Below the pieces are notes generated by a model. That model saw nothing but the letters and a program-made list of their open reading frames with translations. It was not told where the DNA came from and ran no database searches. From Chryseobacterium lactis (GTDB lineage Bacteria; Bacteroidota; Bacteroidia; Flavobacteriales; Weeksellaceae), in contig NZ_CP033924.1 in NCBI RefSeq assembly GCF_003815875.1, forward strand, positions 4,154,001 through 4,218,000: a stretch of DNA of 64,000 bases. Reading direction: 5' to 3'. A program made the translations under genes and the position numbers. Shown in pieces: positions 7,550-16,476 of this stretch. Positions within the stretch are counted from its first letter, which is position 1; the number at the start of each line of letters is the position of its first letter.

Positions 7550-8050
7550 ATGACTTATACGACGAAATGGCTTACTGATAAAACACGTGTTGAAGAACTC
7601 GTTGATTTTTTTATTACGCATAAAACCGACTCCTATATTTCCCACAGTGAGATTATGTACGGCAGAGCCTTAGATGCTCAACACTGGAATCCTGACCTCA
7701 GAGCTGTATTTACAGAACAGCTTATGACCGATTATGACTATGACGGAACTTCAAAACTGAAGATTTTAATTGCAGAAAATGAAGATGAAAAAATTGTAGG
7801 AATGCTGGTTTTTAACATTATCAGCAGCCCTTTTAAAAAGTATGCTATTTTAGAAGATATGCTGTTGGATCAAGCTGTGAGAGGACAATCCCTGGGAAGT
7901 AAGCTTATGGAAGAGGTAATCACGGAAGCTAAAAAATGGGATATCAGTTTTATTATGCTGGAAAGTGGTGTTAATAATCATGGAGCGCACCATTTCTTTG
8001 GTAAATATGGTTTTGAAAAAGTATCCGAAAGTTTTATGTTAACATTATAA
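7550..8050 (+). CDS. GNAT-family N-acetyltransferase
   Basis: A 166-residue acetyl-CoA-dependent acyltransferase. The acetyl-CoA loop is the RGQSLGSKLMEE motif (around residues 117-128, Q/R-x-x-G-x-G/S type). The C-terminal ESGVNNHGAHHFFGKYGF is the usual GNAT motif B with a Tyr. The substrate cannot be told. It follows the lipoprotein gene with a 5-base gap. Length is standard for a single GNAT domain. Confidence 0.87.
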   Translation: MTYTTKWLTDKTRVEELVDFFITHKTDSYISHSEIMYGRALDAQHWNPDLRAVFTEQLMTDYDYDGTSKLKILIAENEDEKIVGMLVFNIISSPFKKYAILEDMLLDQAVRGQSLGSKLMEEVITEAKKWDISFIMLESGVNNHGAHHFFGKYGFEKVSESFMLTL

Positions 8051-8107
8051 AAGAACACTTATTTCAAAAGTTAGCTCAGTACATTTTTTATCTAAAACCT
8101 TATACGG

Positions 8108-9226
8108 ATGAATACAATTTCAATAGTCGGTGCCGGAATCGGCGGTCTTACTCTGGGAAATGTCCTTAAGCAGCATCAATATGATTTTACGATTTACGAA
8201 TCAGCTTCTGAAATAAAACCTGTTGGAGCCGGAATTATGATGGCTGTGAATGCTATGCAGGTTTTTGACCGGTTGGGTTTAAAAGAAAAAATCGAAAAAG
8301 CCGGAAATAAAATTCATAGAATTACGATAACCGATGAGTCGCTGCGAACCATTTCAAAAACTGAAATTCTTGACCTGGAAAAACAGTACAATTCCTGTAA
8401 TGTAGCAATTCATAGGGCTGAACTTCAAAAGATTCTTGTGGAAAATATAGGTTCAGAAAATATTCAGCTTAATCATTCTTTAGTCAACATTGAAAAGAAA
8501 GATCATTATATTTTAGGTTTTGAAAATAGTGTCCGGGCAGAAAGCAGGATCATTTTTGGAGCAGATGGAATAAAATCGCCAATCCGGAATCAAGTTTTAA
8601 AATCCGGAACGATACGAAATTCAGGACAGAAATGCTGGCGCGGCCTGGTAGACTTTGAACTACCGGAGAAATACCATCAGGAAGCTTTTGAAGTATGGGG
8701 AAAAGGAAAACGCTTTGGATTTGTTAAGATTTCCGATAAAAAAATATACTGGTATGCTTGTGTAAATGAGAAAAGTTTCAGCCACTATAGCACGATTGCA
8801 GAGATTTTCAAGGATTTTGATTCTTTAGTTTTAAATCTTATTGAATCTACTTCAAAAGAAAATATCATCTGTAATACCATCACCGACCTCTCTCCCATTC
8901 CAAAATGGTATTCTGAAAACCTGTGTCTGATTGGAGATGCCGCACATGCCACAACTCCTAATATGGGACAAGGAGCCTGTCAGGCAATTGAAGATGCTTA
9001 TATTATCGGAAGATTGCTGGAGAAAAGCAGTGACTTTAATGCTATTTTTGAAGAATTTCAGAAAATCAGGAGAAAAAAGGTAGATTATATTGTGAGTACA
9101 AGCCGTAGCATTGGAAAAGTTTCTCAGTGGGAACATGGAAATACATTGCGTAATTTTTTAATGAGACTGATTCCGGAAAGTACGAATGAAAAGATGGCCA
9201 GGAAAATTATTGAATTGGAAATGTAA
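8108..9226 (+). CDS. FAD-dependent monooxygenase (UbiH/TetX-like group A)
   Basis: A 372-residue NAD(P)H-dependent aromatic hydroxylase type flavoprotein. The N-terminal FAD fold has GAGIGGLTLG (residues 8-17), the central DG motif is GADGIKSPIR (about 155), and the GD motif LIGDAAHATTPNMGQGACQ (about 276-294) binds the FAD ribityl chain. A conserved Arg of the HRAEL motif is present. Homologues include TetX-type tetracycline-degrading enzymes and general aromatic hydroxylases; the sequence does not allow a substrate call. Cytoplasmic, no signal peptide. Confidence 0.9.
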   Translation: MNTISIVGAGIGGLTLGNVLKQHQYDFTIYESASEIKPVGAGIMMAVNAMQVFDRLGLKEKIEKAGNKIHRITITDESLRTISKTEILDLEKQYNSCNVAIHRAELQKILVENIGSENIQLNHSLVNIEKKDHYILGFENSVRAESRIIFGADGIKSPIRNQVLKSGTIRNSGQKCWRGLVDFELPEKYHQEAFEVWGKGKRFGFVKISDKKIYWYACVNEKSFSHYSTIAEIFKDFDSLVLNLIESTSKENIICNTITDLSPIPKWYSENLCLIGDAAHATTPNMGQGACQAIEDAYIIGRLLEKSSDFNAIFEEFQKIRRKKVDYIVSTSRSIGKVSQWEHGNTLRNFLMRLIPESTNEKMARKIIELEM

Positions 9227-9239
9227 TATTCATAAAACA

Positions 9240-9267
9240 GAAAGCTGCCTTTGGTAAGACAGCTTTC
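9240..9267. terminator. Terminator between monooxygenase and copper oxidase
   Basis: GAAAGCTG / CAGCTTTC inverted repeat with a 12-base loop between two convergent genes. T-rich sequence follows on the plus side (CAATTGTATTTAATTT), so efficiency is uncertain. Confidence 0.65.
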
Positions 9268-9284
9268 AATTGTATTTAATTTGA

Positions 9285-11942
9285 TTAATAAGTAAAAGTA
9301 ATACCGGCTCCCCAGCCCATTTCATTATCATAGTTTCCGGAGAGAGACATCCATTTCTGAACAATGTATCTCAATCCTGTTGAAAACTCTCCGTCTGAAT
9401 TGACACTGAAATTTCCTCTCAGCCTTCTGGAAAGCGGAATATCTTCTCTGCTTAACTCCAATAGTACTTTTCCGTTCTGATCAACACTTGCATCAGCGGT
9501 AATCAACATTGGCAACACATACTGCATCCCGACTATGAAAGCGAATTTATTTTTTGAAGCTTTCTGTTGACCGAACCACGTCTTTTTTCCATGGAAATCA
9601 GCTCCCATATTTTCTGCCATCTGCCTTTCCATAATTTCATGGTTCTTCTGAAATCTGAACCCCACATAGGGAAGCGCCCACTGGAATTTTCCTAAAAATC
9701 TTCCTGCTTTTACACTTCCTTCAAGGTGATCAAAGTTCCAGTTGGAATGAAATTCATTAAGATTAGCCCATCTTGGCCCAAACATTGTCATCGTCTCAGC
9801 ATGTATCTTATTGCTTGCTACATCCAGCATTGCCATAGAACTGATCATCTGGTTATCTTTCATGAAATTCTTCCATGCCAGTTTTCTGTTCGGAAGCTGT
9901 GGATTGGGTTTTGAATTTTCATAACTGAATATTCTACCCATTCCCGCCATCATATGGTATAAAATGTGACAGTGGAAAAACCAGTCTCCATCTTGATTGG
10001 CTGCGAATTCAATCGTAACCGTTTCCATTGGCATAATATCTACTACATTTTTCAGCGGTGAATATTCTCCTTTTGAATTAATCAGTCTGAAGTCGTGACC
10101 ATGAAGGTGCATAGGATGACGCATCATTGAATTGTTATACATCTTAACTCTCAGCACCTCTCCTTTTTTAATAAGGATCTTATCCGTTTCTGTGACCGTT
10201 TTATTATCAAGAGTCCACAGATAATGATTCATATTTCCTTCCAGGGTAAATTTCATTTCACGAATGCTATCAGTTGGAAGAATGGTTTTCTCAGGAGATT
10301 TTAAAATGTTGTATGAAAGTCTTTTAATCTGCTTTTCCTCCTGCATATCCATTCCTGAATGTTCCGAATGATCTACCTTCTTTTTTTCTTCTTTGGTTTT
10401 CACGCCCATCATCTCATTCATGTGCTTCATTGTGGTTTTTCGCTGGCTTTCAGATAATTCAGGATACATTACTTCATTCATATCCATCATCTGGTTCCCC
10501 ATCGTCATATTCATCGGCTTCATATTTCCGCTCATCTTCATCATTCCATTCATCATTTTCATCCCTTCAAAAAGCATTAATCTCGGCAAATCAGGAGCTG
10601 CCACTTTTTCTCCAGAACCCAACCAGAGCGATGCATGTCCAATTCTGTCTTCTGAAGTCGCACGAAATTCAAAGCTCTTATTTTCAGGAATAGTGACCTC
10701 AATATCATAGGTTTCGGAAACCCCGACAATCAATCGATCAACTTCCACAGGAACCACATCATTTCCATCGTTTCCGACCACTTTTATTTTTCCGCCACCA
10801 TAATTCAGCCAGAAATAAGTAGATGAGCCACCATTTGCCACTCTTAATCGTACTTTATCACCTGCTTTTAGATTAGAATAATCTGAACTTGGAGCTCCGT
10901 TAATAAGGAATTTATCATAGTATACATCACTTACATCCATTGCCTCCATCCTTTTCCATTCATTCAAAGCTTTTGTTCCGAAGTTTCCGGATTTAATGGC
11001 CTCCCAATAACTTTGGACTGCATTTTTCTTAACTGCATACCAATCGGTGTTGGCCATATGAAGCCTTCTGGCAATCTGCATAGGATCATCATCACTCCAA
11101 TCGCCCAGCAATACGGGAATTTCAGCGTTGTATTTTATCGCAGGCTCTCCTTCTCTCTTTTTAAAAACCAGAATCCCATTCATCCCAATCTGTTCCTGAA
11201 GTGCTTCATGGGAATGATACCAATAGGTTCCGTTTTGAGAAATTCTGAATTTGTACAAGTGAGTCTCACCGGGTTTTACAGGTTTAGTGGTAAGATATGG
11301 AACACCATCCTGCTCATTGGGCAGAATTACACCATGCCAGTGAAGACCCGTATTTTCTTTGAGCATATTGTGCAGATAGATTTCTGCAGTATCTCCTTCG
11401 GTAAAATACAAAGTCGGAGCCTGGAGCTTACCGTTTATGGCAAGAGCTCTACGGTTTTTTCCGGTAAAATTGACAATCGTATCTTTTACATACAGGTCAT
11501 ATCGAACCGTTTTCCCTCCAAAAGTAAGCCTTCCGTTTTCTGAATTCTTTTTTAAAACAGTCTTTTCTTCTGACGGAACCTCAGCAGTTTCATGCTGATG
11601 ATTTTCCTTTTCTACTAAATCCATTCCACATTTTGGGCATTTTCCCGGCTTATCGGAAATAACTTCCGGGTGCATTGGACAAGTATAAGTAGTTTGAGAC
11701 TGAGGGTTAGTTTTATTTAATTTAATTTCTGTAGATTTTGTCTTTATCTCTGTTTGAGATACAGCTTTCTCTGCCGGCTTTGCAACCTTTTTTTTCACCA
11801 ATGTCATTCCGCACTTGGGACAGTCTCCAGGTTTTGAGGAAACAACTTCCGCGTGCATCGGACAGGTATAAGAAGTATTTGTTGTTTGGGCGAAAATAAA
11901 AACAGAGAACAAAAGCACCAGAAACATTATTAGCTTTTTCAT
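9285..11942 (-). CDS. CopA-type multicopper oxidase with metal-binding repeats and a CopB-like C-terminus
   Basis: An 885-residue exported copper oxidase that oxidises Cu(I) or organic substrates in copper tolerance. ATG 11942 opens a clear signal peptide (residues 1-19, FIFAQ); longer versions lack support. Domains in order: two Cys/His/Met heavy-metal modules YTCPMHxEV...CPKCGM (25-49 and 86-110), cupredoxin 1 with HWHG (about 200) and YWYHSHE (about 240), a Met-rich segment (about 460-510), and the last cupredoxin with HPMHLHGHDF (about 605) and HCHILYHMMAGM (about 655-667). The last ~190 residues look like a CopB-type outer-membrane beta domain. Normally CopA and CopB are separate proteins, so this is a fusion. 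Confidence 0.9.
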   Translation of the reverse strand: MKKLIMFLVLLFSVFIFAQTTNTSYTCPMHAEVVSSKPGDCPKCGMTLVKKKVAKPAEKAVSQTEIKTKSTEIKLNKTNPQSQTTYTCPMHPEVISDKPGKCPKCGMDLVEKENHQHETAEVPSEEKTVLKKNSENGRLTFGGKTVRYDLYVKDTIVNFTGKNRRALAINGKLQAPTLYFTEGDTAEIYLHNMLKENTGLHWHGVILPNEQDGVPYLTTKPVKPGETHLYKFRISQNGTYWYHSHEALQEQIGMNGILVFKKREGEPAIKYNAEIPVLLGDWSDDDPMQIARRLHMANTDWYAVKKNAVQSYWEAIKSGNFGTKALNEWKRMEAMDVSDVYYDKFLINGAPSSDYSNLKAGDKVRLRVANGGSSTYFWLNYGGGKIKVVGNDGNDVVPVEVDRLIVGVSETYDIEVTIPENKSFEFRATSEDRIGHASLWLGSGEKVAAPDLPRLMLFEGMKMMNGMMKMSGNMKPMNMTMGNQMMDMNEVMYPELSESQRKTTMKHMNEMMGVKTKEEKKKVDHSEHSGMDMQEEKQIKRLSYNILKSPEKTILPTDSIREMKFTLEGNMNHYLWTLDNKTVTETDKILIKKGEVLRVKMYNNSMMRHPMHLHGHDFRLINSKGEYSPLKNVVDIMPMETVTIEFAANQDGDWFFHCHILYHMMAGMGRIFSYENSKPNPQLPNRKLAWKNFMKDNQMISSMAMLDVASNKIHAETMTMFGPRWANLNEFHSNWNFDHLEGSVKAGRFLGKFQWALPYVGFRFQKNHEIMERQMAENMGADFHGKKTWFGQQKASKNKFAFIVGMQYVLPMLITADASVDQNGKVLLELSREDIPLSRRLRGNFSVNSDGEFSTGLRYIVQKWMSLSGNYDNEMGWGAGITFTY

Positions 11943-11962
11943 AATATTTCGAACTTTTATAG

Positions 11963-12008
11963 AAGCTGCACAACTTAAAGTCAATGATGACATAAGCTAT
12001 GCAACTTA
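11963..12008. promoter_or_regulatory. Tandem operator-like sites before the copper oxidase
   Basis: Two 15-base sites, AAGCTGCACAACTTA (11963-11977) and AAGCTATGCAACTTA (11994-12008), are identical at 12 of 15 positions and 31 bases apart, about three helical turns. Each is an imperfect palindrome of form TAAGTTG-N-AGCTTA. They lie 21-66 bases before the start codon, a plausible operator for a copper-responsive regulator. The regulator is not known. Confidence 0.5.
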
Positions 12009-12032
12009 TTGTTTTAAAAACGAGTACAACAC

Positions 12033-12506
12033 TTATTTAATTTCTGACTTCACACTTCCGCATGAAAGCATAGACTTGCCATAGTAAGGATTTGCGATTT
12101 GTTTTTCATCGCTTAACCAGCTACTGTCGGCCATTGGACAGTATTGTACGTAAACCGGTTTTTCGGAAAGTTTGAATTGTTTTGTCAGAGCAATCATATT
12201 GTCTGAAAGGTTCATAAAAGTCTCTCGCTGTGCGGTAACAGTTCTTGCGTCGGAAATAGCAGAAGCATCTTTTCTGAGGATATTAAGATTGCCTTCAGAA
12301 ACTAACTTATAATCGATCGTTGAAGCTGTTTTAATGAATTCTGTTGCAGCTTTGGAAGTTTTATCGGCATCATCAGAAGCTAAAGCAGATTTGATAGCGA
12401 TGTAGTTCTGATAGAGTTTTGAAACTTTAGCATCTTTTTTAGATTGTGCTGAAAGCGAAATAATAGAGAATATTGATAAAGCTGCTGTTATGATGTATTT
12501 TTTCAT
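12033..12506 (-). CDS. Secreted DUF3347 protein, probable copper binder
   Basis: A 157-residue periplasmic protein with a signal peptide (residues 1-20, LSAQ). DUF3347 domains occur alone or fused to CusB-type efflux adaptors. The C-terminal YVQYCPMADSSWLS and the later MLSCG carry Cys and Met residues fit for Cu(I). The rest is helical, with conserved YxxYxxIKSALASDD near the start. It lies between the copper oxidase and the HYC_CC_PP gene on the same strand, 90 bases upstream of the oxidase. A chaperone or metal-sponge role is inferred from family and context. Confidence 0.83.
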   Translation of the reverse strand: MKKYIITAALSIFSIISLSAQSKKDAKVSKLYQNYIAIKSALASDDADKTSKAATEFIKTASTIDYKLVSEGNLNILRKDASAISDARTVTAQRETFMNLSDNMIALTKQFKLSEKPVYVQYCPMADSSWLSDEKQIANPYYGKSMLSCGSVKSEIK

Positions 12507-12621
12507 TGTTTTAAATTTTAGAATTAATTTTAATAAAGAATTATTGAGAACGCACAGGAAATGCGTCAGAGCATGTCGTCTGTAACCCTATGATAATCAT
12601 GTGGAAAACGACGGATGAATT

Positions 12622-13002
12622 CTAAATTCTAAAATTACAATGATTGATATAGATAGGTACCGGTCTGTATTCCGGTGGTGCATTGATCTGAATCTGAGTG
12701 AATTTCGATACTGAAAAAGATCGGTCTACAAAGAAAAACTGAGGTTCTGCCGGAATTTCTGAAATCTGGCTTAAAAAATCAATTTTGAGAAAATCCGATT
12801 TCTGAGAATCATCAACTTTTACAATTTTAATTTCTGTTTTGCAGCATCCTTTTTTATCTTTAACACCGCATTTACCGCAGATATCATTGGTTTTCTGACT
12901 CACAGAAACAAATTCCTGCATACAATAATGAACGCTAAAAGCTGCCCCGGAAGAAAATCCAAAGTAGAAAATAGAGAATAGTATGGCAAGAATCTTTTTC
13001 AT
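12622..13002 (-). CDS. HYC_CC_PP family small secreted protein
   Basis: A 126-residue protein with a signal peptide (about 1-21). It carries the hallmark HYCM motif near residue 26, the paired Cys motif CGKCG...KGCC (about 45-58), and a Pro-Pro near the end (NAPPEYRP). The family is often found next to TonB-dependent receptors and metal genes in Bacteroidota, as here. The ATG at 13002 is chosen because it begins the signal peptide and a -7 box lies 9-16 bases before it; upstream Met codons in the frame lie inside or beyond the promoter. Metal sensing or delivery is a guess from Cys/His content and neighbours. Confidence 0.82.
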   Translation of the reverse strand: MKKILAILFSIFYFGFSSGAAFSVHYCMQEFVSVSQKTNDICGKCGVKDKKGCCKTEIKIVKVDDSQKSDFLKIDFLSQISEIPAEPQFFFVDRSFSVSKFTQIQINAPPEYRPVPIYINHCNFRI

Positions 13003-13010
13003 TAGTATGA

Positions 13011-13018
13011 CAAAGTTA
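13011..13018 (-). promoter_or_regulatory. -7 box before the HYC_CC_PP gene, nearly leaderless
   Basis: TAACTTTG on the minus strand. The expected start of transcription, about 6 bases on, is within 3 bases of the ATG at 13002. Confidence 0.6.
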
Positions 13019-13036
13019 AAAATATCCGTTAAACCG

Positions 13037-13074
13037 TTGTTATAAAATTCGGTATTGTTGTTATAAAATTCCGG
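13037..13074. promoter_or_regulatory. Tandem 21-bp-spaced direct repeats at the -33 region
   Basis: TTGTTATAAAATTC occurs at 13037-13050 and 13058-13071, exactly 21 bases (two helical turns) apart, each followed by GG or CGG. The nearer copy lies about 20-33 bases upstream of the -7 box. A third partial copy (CGTTATAAAATC) lies near 13143. Likely a regulator-binding site controlling the HYC_CC_PP transcript; the regulator is unknown. Confidence 0.5.
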
Positions 13075-13082
13075 CAAATAAA

Positions 13083-13111
13083 AAAGCTTCTGAAAAAAAT
13101 TCAAAAGCTTT
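13083..13111 (-). terminator. Terminator of the TonB receptor gene
   Basis: AAAGCTT / AAGCTTT inverted repeat with extra pairing inside (TTGAA / TTC), followed on the minus strand by a run of T. It separates the receptor transcript from the HYC_CC_PP promoter. Confidence 0.65.
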
Positions 13112-13176
13112 CTATTTTTATACTCTGAAAAGAATCAGATGATATCGTTATAAAATCAGTCGCTATTTCTAGCCTA

Positions 13177-15420
13177 TTATAGTCTAAAGTTCAGGGTAAC
13201 ATTAAAGAAACGTCCTGTAAGACGTACCGGAACCGGATAGATATTTGTATTGGCTGAGTTATAATCCGTAATCCACTGGTTGGCCACTGTATTATTAATG
13301 TTAAATGCATTGAAAACCTGAACTCCAAGCGTTAATTCCTGGAAGTTCCCCCAGAAACCTGATCTTTTATTTTTATCTTTCGGATCAATAAAAACCTTGG
13401 TAAGTCCTATATCCACTCTTTTATAAGATGGTAATGTTTTCTGATAGGTATATGCTGAATTAAAATCAGGTTGCCCGTTGCTGTCAAACATCACAGGAGC
13501 TCCTGTTGGCAATCCCATAGCATACACCAAGGTAAGATTTACTCTCATTGATGGAAATTGCGGCATATAATCCTGATAGAACATGGCAAATCTGAATCTC
13601 TGATCTGTTGGCCTCGGAATATCTCCTCTTCCGTCAATATTTTCATACACTCTTGCGTAACTTGCCGATAACCAGGAATCTACTCCCGGAACGAATTCAC
13701 CAAATAATCGCGTATCAATTCCATAGGCATATCCTTTAGCATTATTTTCTCCTGAATAACGGATTCTAACATTATCCATATAATACGGAATCAGGTTATC
13801 CATTTTCTTATAATACAATTCCGTCGTCAGTTTAAACGGACGGTCATACATCTGAAACTCATAATCGTTGGCAAGAATCAGCTGCATAGAACGTTGTGAC
13901 TTTATATTTGGATTAAAGTTACCATCCAGATCTTTAATTTCCTTATAGAAAGGAGCCTGATAATAGATCCCTCCGGAAATTTTAAATAACATATCGGTAT
14001 CCCAGTCCGGTTTGATCGCAAATTGAAATCTTGGTGAAAATATCGTTTCTTTGTTAAAGCTCCAATTGGCAACTCTTACTCCGGCATTGACAAATACCTT
14101 ACTCGCTCCCCAGTAAAACTTTTGGGAATATTGTGCATACGCTGACAATCTTGAAGGCTCGATGTTATTTTTTCCGGCAATATAATAAACCAGTTTCAGA
14201 TCTCCTGTAGCACCGGTTCTCGGATCAATCACCTCCGGTCTTGGAAGGCTGTATCCTGCAGAATCTACCAATTTCCATTCGTTGGTAAGGTCTTTCAGAT
14301 TTTCTTTTTCATATTTAACTCCTACTTCAATATCTGTATTGACATTTGGAGAGAATTTAGCTCTGAACTGTGTTCCATAAGTTCTTACAAACAAATCATT
14401 TCTGGCATGATCAATCTGACTGCCTACATCATAAGACGCCACAGGATCTTTGGTAACAGGATCAAAAGTCTGTAACTGATAAACAGATTGGATAGAATAA
14501 TATTCTCTCTCTCTGTTTTGATAGGCAAATGCATCCAATGTAAGCTTCCATTTCTCGGCTGGCTTATAATTCATCGAAAACGTTCCCATCATATTCTTGT
14601 ACTGATCGTTTTCTTTTCCTAAGTAACCAATATCGACTGTAATCGGCTGCTGAAGACTTCCAAAAGTGACACTTTTTTGCTTGGGAATCATCTCATAATC
14701 ATTCTTGGAATAATATCCGATGAAAGACATCGAGAATTTATCACTGACGTGATAATTAAGATAAGACTGGAAATCCCAATAAGTAGGATTAAAGTCCGTA
14801 TCTTCTTTTAATGTATTAAGAACCAGATTGGTATTTCTATATCTTCCGGAAAATAAAGCGGTAAATTTTTTATTTTTTGAGGCTAAACCTGTGGTCAATC
14901 TCCCTCCAATTAAGCTAGCTTCCCCTGAAAGTTCAAATTTCTCAGGTTCACGGTAATAGATATTTAGAGCAGAAGACATTTTATCACCATATTTGGCTTC
15001 AAATCCTCCTGCAGAGAAATTCACACTCGAAACCATATCCGGGTTAATGATACTCATCCCCTCCTGCTGTGAGTTTCTGATCAGGAAAGGTCTGTAGATT
15101 TCAATATCATTAATATAGATAAGGTTTTCGTCATAGTTACCGCCACGTACCATATATTGGGAAGACAGCTCAGTATTGGAGTTTACGGAAGGTAAGGTTT
15201 TAATTAACCCTTCAATTCCTCCACTGATGGAAGCCACTGCTTTGGCATCTTTCGCTGAAATTTTTATATTGGTAAGGTCGTTGGTTCTTCCTGTCGTTTT
15301 TTTCTGGAATACAACTTCCTCTATATCGGTTACTCTAGTTGTTGCCGTATCTTTTTTTCTCTGTTGAGAAAAGATCAGTACAGGCACTATAAGGCTAAGC
15401 GGTAAAACTAGTTTTTTCAA
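13177..15420 (-). CDS. TonB-dependent outer-membrane receptor
   Basis: A 747-residue outer-membrane transporter. The signal peptide (1-18, IFSQ) is followed by a short linker with DIEEVVFQKK, a plug domain (about 45-160) with GGIEGLIKTLPSV, YMVRGGNYDENLIYINDIE and NFSAGGFEAKYGDKMSS, then a beta-barrel ending in the outer-membrane signal FFNVTLNFRL with terminal Leu. It lacks the N-terminal carboxypeptidase-like domain of SusC proteins, and no SusD gene lies nearby. The adjacent HYC_CC_PP, DUF3347 and copper oxidase genes on the same strand suggest a metal or metallophore substrate, which is inference. Confidence 0.9.
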   Translation of the reverse strand: MKKLVLPLSLIVPVLIFSQQRKKDTATTRVTDIEEVVFQKKTTGRTNDLTNIKISAKDAKAVASISGGIEGLIKTLPSVNSNTELSSQYMVRGGNYDENLIYINDIEIYRPFLIRNSQQEGMSIINPDMVSSVNFSAGGFEAKYGDKMSSALNIYYREPEKFELSGEASLIGGRLTTGLASKNKKFTALFSGRYRNTNLVLNTLKEDTDFNPTYWDFQSYLNYHVSDKFSMSFIGYYSKNDYEMIPKQKSVTFGSLQQPITVDIGYLGKENDQYKNMMGTFSMNYKPAEKWKLTLDAFAYQNREREYYSIQSVYQLQTFDPVTKDPVASYDVGSQIDHARNDLFVRTYGTQFRAKFSPNVNTDIEVGVKYEKENLKDLTNEWKLVDSAGYSLPRPEVIDPRTGATGDLKLVYYIAGKNNIEPSRLSAYAQYSQKFYWGASKVFVNAGVRVANWSFNKETIFSPRFQFAIKPDWDTDMLFKISGGIYYQAPFYKEIKDLDGNFNPNIKSQRSMQLILANDYEFQMYDRPFKLTTELYYKKMDNLIPYYMDNVRIRYSGENNAKGYAYGIDTRLFGEFVPGVDSWLSASYARVYENIDGRGDIPRPTDQRFRFAMFYQDYMPQFPSMRVNLTLVYAMGLPTGAPVMFDSNGQPDFNSAYTYQKTLPSYKRVDIGLTKVFIDPKDKNKRSGFWGNFQELTLGVQVFNAFNINNTVANQWITDYNSANTNIYPVPVRLTGRFFNVTLNFRL

Positions 15421-15463
15421 AAGAAATGTTTTAGAATTTCTAAAATTAATGTTTTTTTAACAA

Positions 15464-16273
15464 TTACAAAATCGATTCTCTAATTCTTGTTAATTTTTGT
15501 AGTAAATCTTCTAATAAATCCAGTCTTAACATGTTTGCTCCATCAGATAAAGCTGTTTCAGGCGTCGGATGTGTTTCAATGAAAATTCCATCAGCTCCTA
15601 CTGCAATTCCAGCTTTAGCAACAGTTTCAATAAGATCCGGTCTTCCGCCTGTAACTCCTGAACTTTGGTTAGGCTGTTGCAAAGAATGCGTAACATCCAG
15701 AATTACAGGAGCATACTCTCTCATTGTTGGAATACCTCTGTAATCTACGATCAGATCTGTATATCCGAAAGAATTTCCTCTTTCAATAATTGCTACCTTC
15801 TGATTATTGGAATCCGTTATTTTCTGAACAGCAAACTTCATCGACTCCGGTGAAAGGAACTGTCCTTTTTTCAAGGTAACACATTTTCCGGTTTCTGCTG
15901 CTGCCACCAATAAATCTGTCTGGCGAACAAGAAATGCAGGAATCTGTAAAACATCAACGTATTGTGCAGCCAATGCAGCATGCTCATTTTCGTGGATATC
16001 CGTCGTTGTAGGAATATTAAAGGTCTCTCCTACTTTTTTAAGGATTTCAAGAGATTTCTCTTCACCAATTGTCGTGAAAGAATCTACACGGCTTCTGTTA
16101 GCCTTTTTAAAACTTCCTTTAAAAATATATGGAATATTGTACTTATCTGTGATGTTGATTACTTTCTCAGCTATTCTTAAAGCCATGTCTTCCCCTTCAA
16201 TAATACAAGGTCCGGCGATAAGGAAAAAGTTTTTTGAATCTTTGTGTTGAATATTATCTAAATACTGAATCAT
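15464..16273 (-). CDS. kdsA: 3-deoxy-8-phosphooctulonate synthase (Kdo-8-P synthase)
   Basis: Condenses phosphoenolpyruvate with arabinose 5-phosphate to make Kdo-8-phosphate for the LPS inner core. At 269 residues it is a typical KdsA. Motifs: IAGPCIIEGEDMA (about 19-31), FKGSFKKANRSRVDSF (52-67), TDIHE (97-101), DVLQIPAFLVRQTDLL (108-123) and GGRPDLIETVAKAG near the C-terminus. Its partner kdsB lies at 38056-38778. It shares orientation with the TonB receptor gene, 43 bases upstream of it, so read-through is possible. Confidence 0.97.
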   Translation of the reverse strand: MIQYLDNIQHKDSKNFFLIAGPCIIEGEDMALRIAEKVINITDKYNIPYIFKGSFKKANRSRVDSFTTIGEEKSLEILKKVGETFNIPTTTDIHENEHAALAAQYVDVLQIPAFLVRQTDLLVAAAETGKCVTLKKGQFLSPESMKFAVQKITDSNNQKVAIIERGNSFGYTDLIVDYRGIPTMREYAPVILDVTHSLQQPNQSSGVTGGRPDLIETVAKAGIAVGADGIFIETHPTPETALSDGANMLRLDLLEDLLQKLTRIRESIL

Positions 16274-16405
16274 TTTGTTGTAATTAAAAAGTTCAGTAAA
16301 AATACTGAGAAAGTTTCAGACTTGGAAATTATTTGGGTCCGGAGTTATGCTATATGTATTATTTGGAAAGAATCCTGATGGAAACCATGTCAATCCAGTC
16401 AGGTA

Positions 16406-16471
16406 ATTCAATGGGAACGGGCTTTAGCCCGTTTATCAAAAGATAAAAAATCCATTGGCTTTAACCAAAAC
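16406..16471 (+). repeat. Dispersed repeat, family B, copy 1
   Basis: About 66 bases with the palindromic core AACGGGCTTTAGCCCGTT (16417-16434) and, further on, CCATTGGCTTTAACC. The same arrangement is found inverted at 29943-30005. Both copies lie beside a family A repeat. Confidence 0.75.
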
Positions 16472-16476
16472 TTTTA

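Noticed and set aside
10393..10710. Plus-strand reading frames opposite the copper oxidase
   Set aside because: They are the complement of the Met-rich stretch of the oxidase, which makes long Ser/Phe/Ile-rich shadow frames.
12540..12620. Possible riboswitch or structured leader between the DUF3347 and HYC_CC_PP genes
   Set aside because: Only short pairings (ACGCA/TGCGT) were found, with no match to a known riboswitch class.
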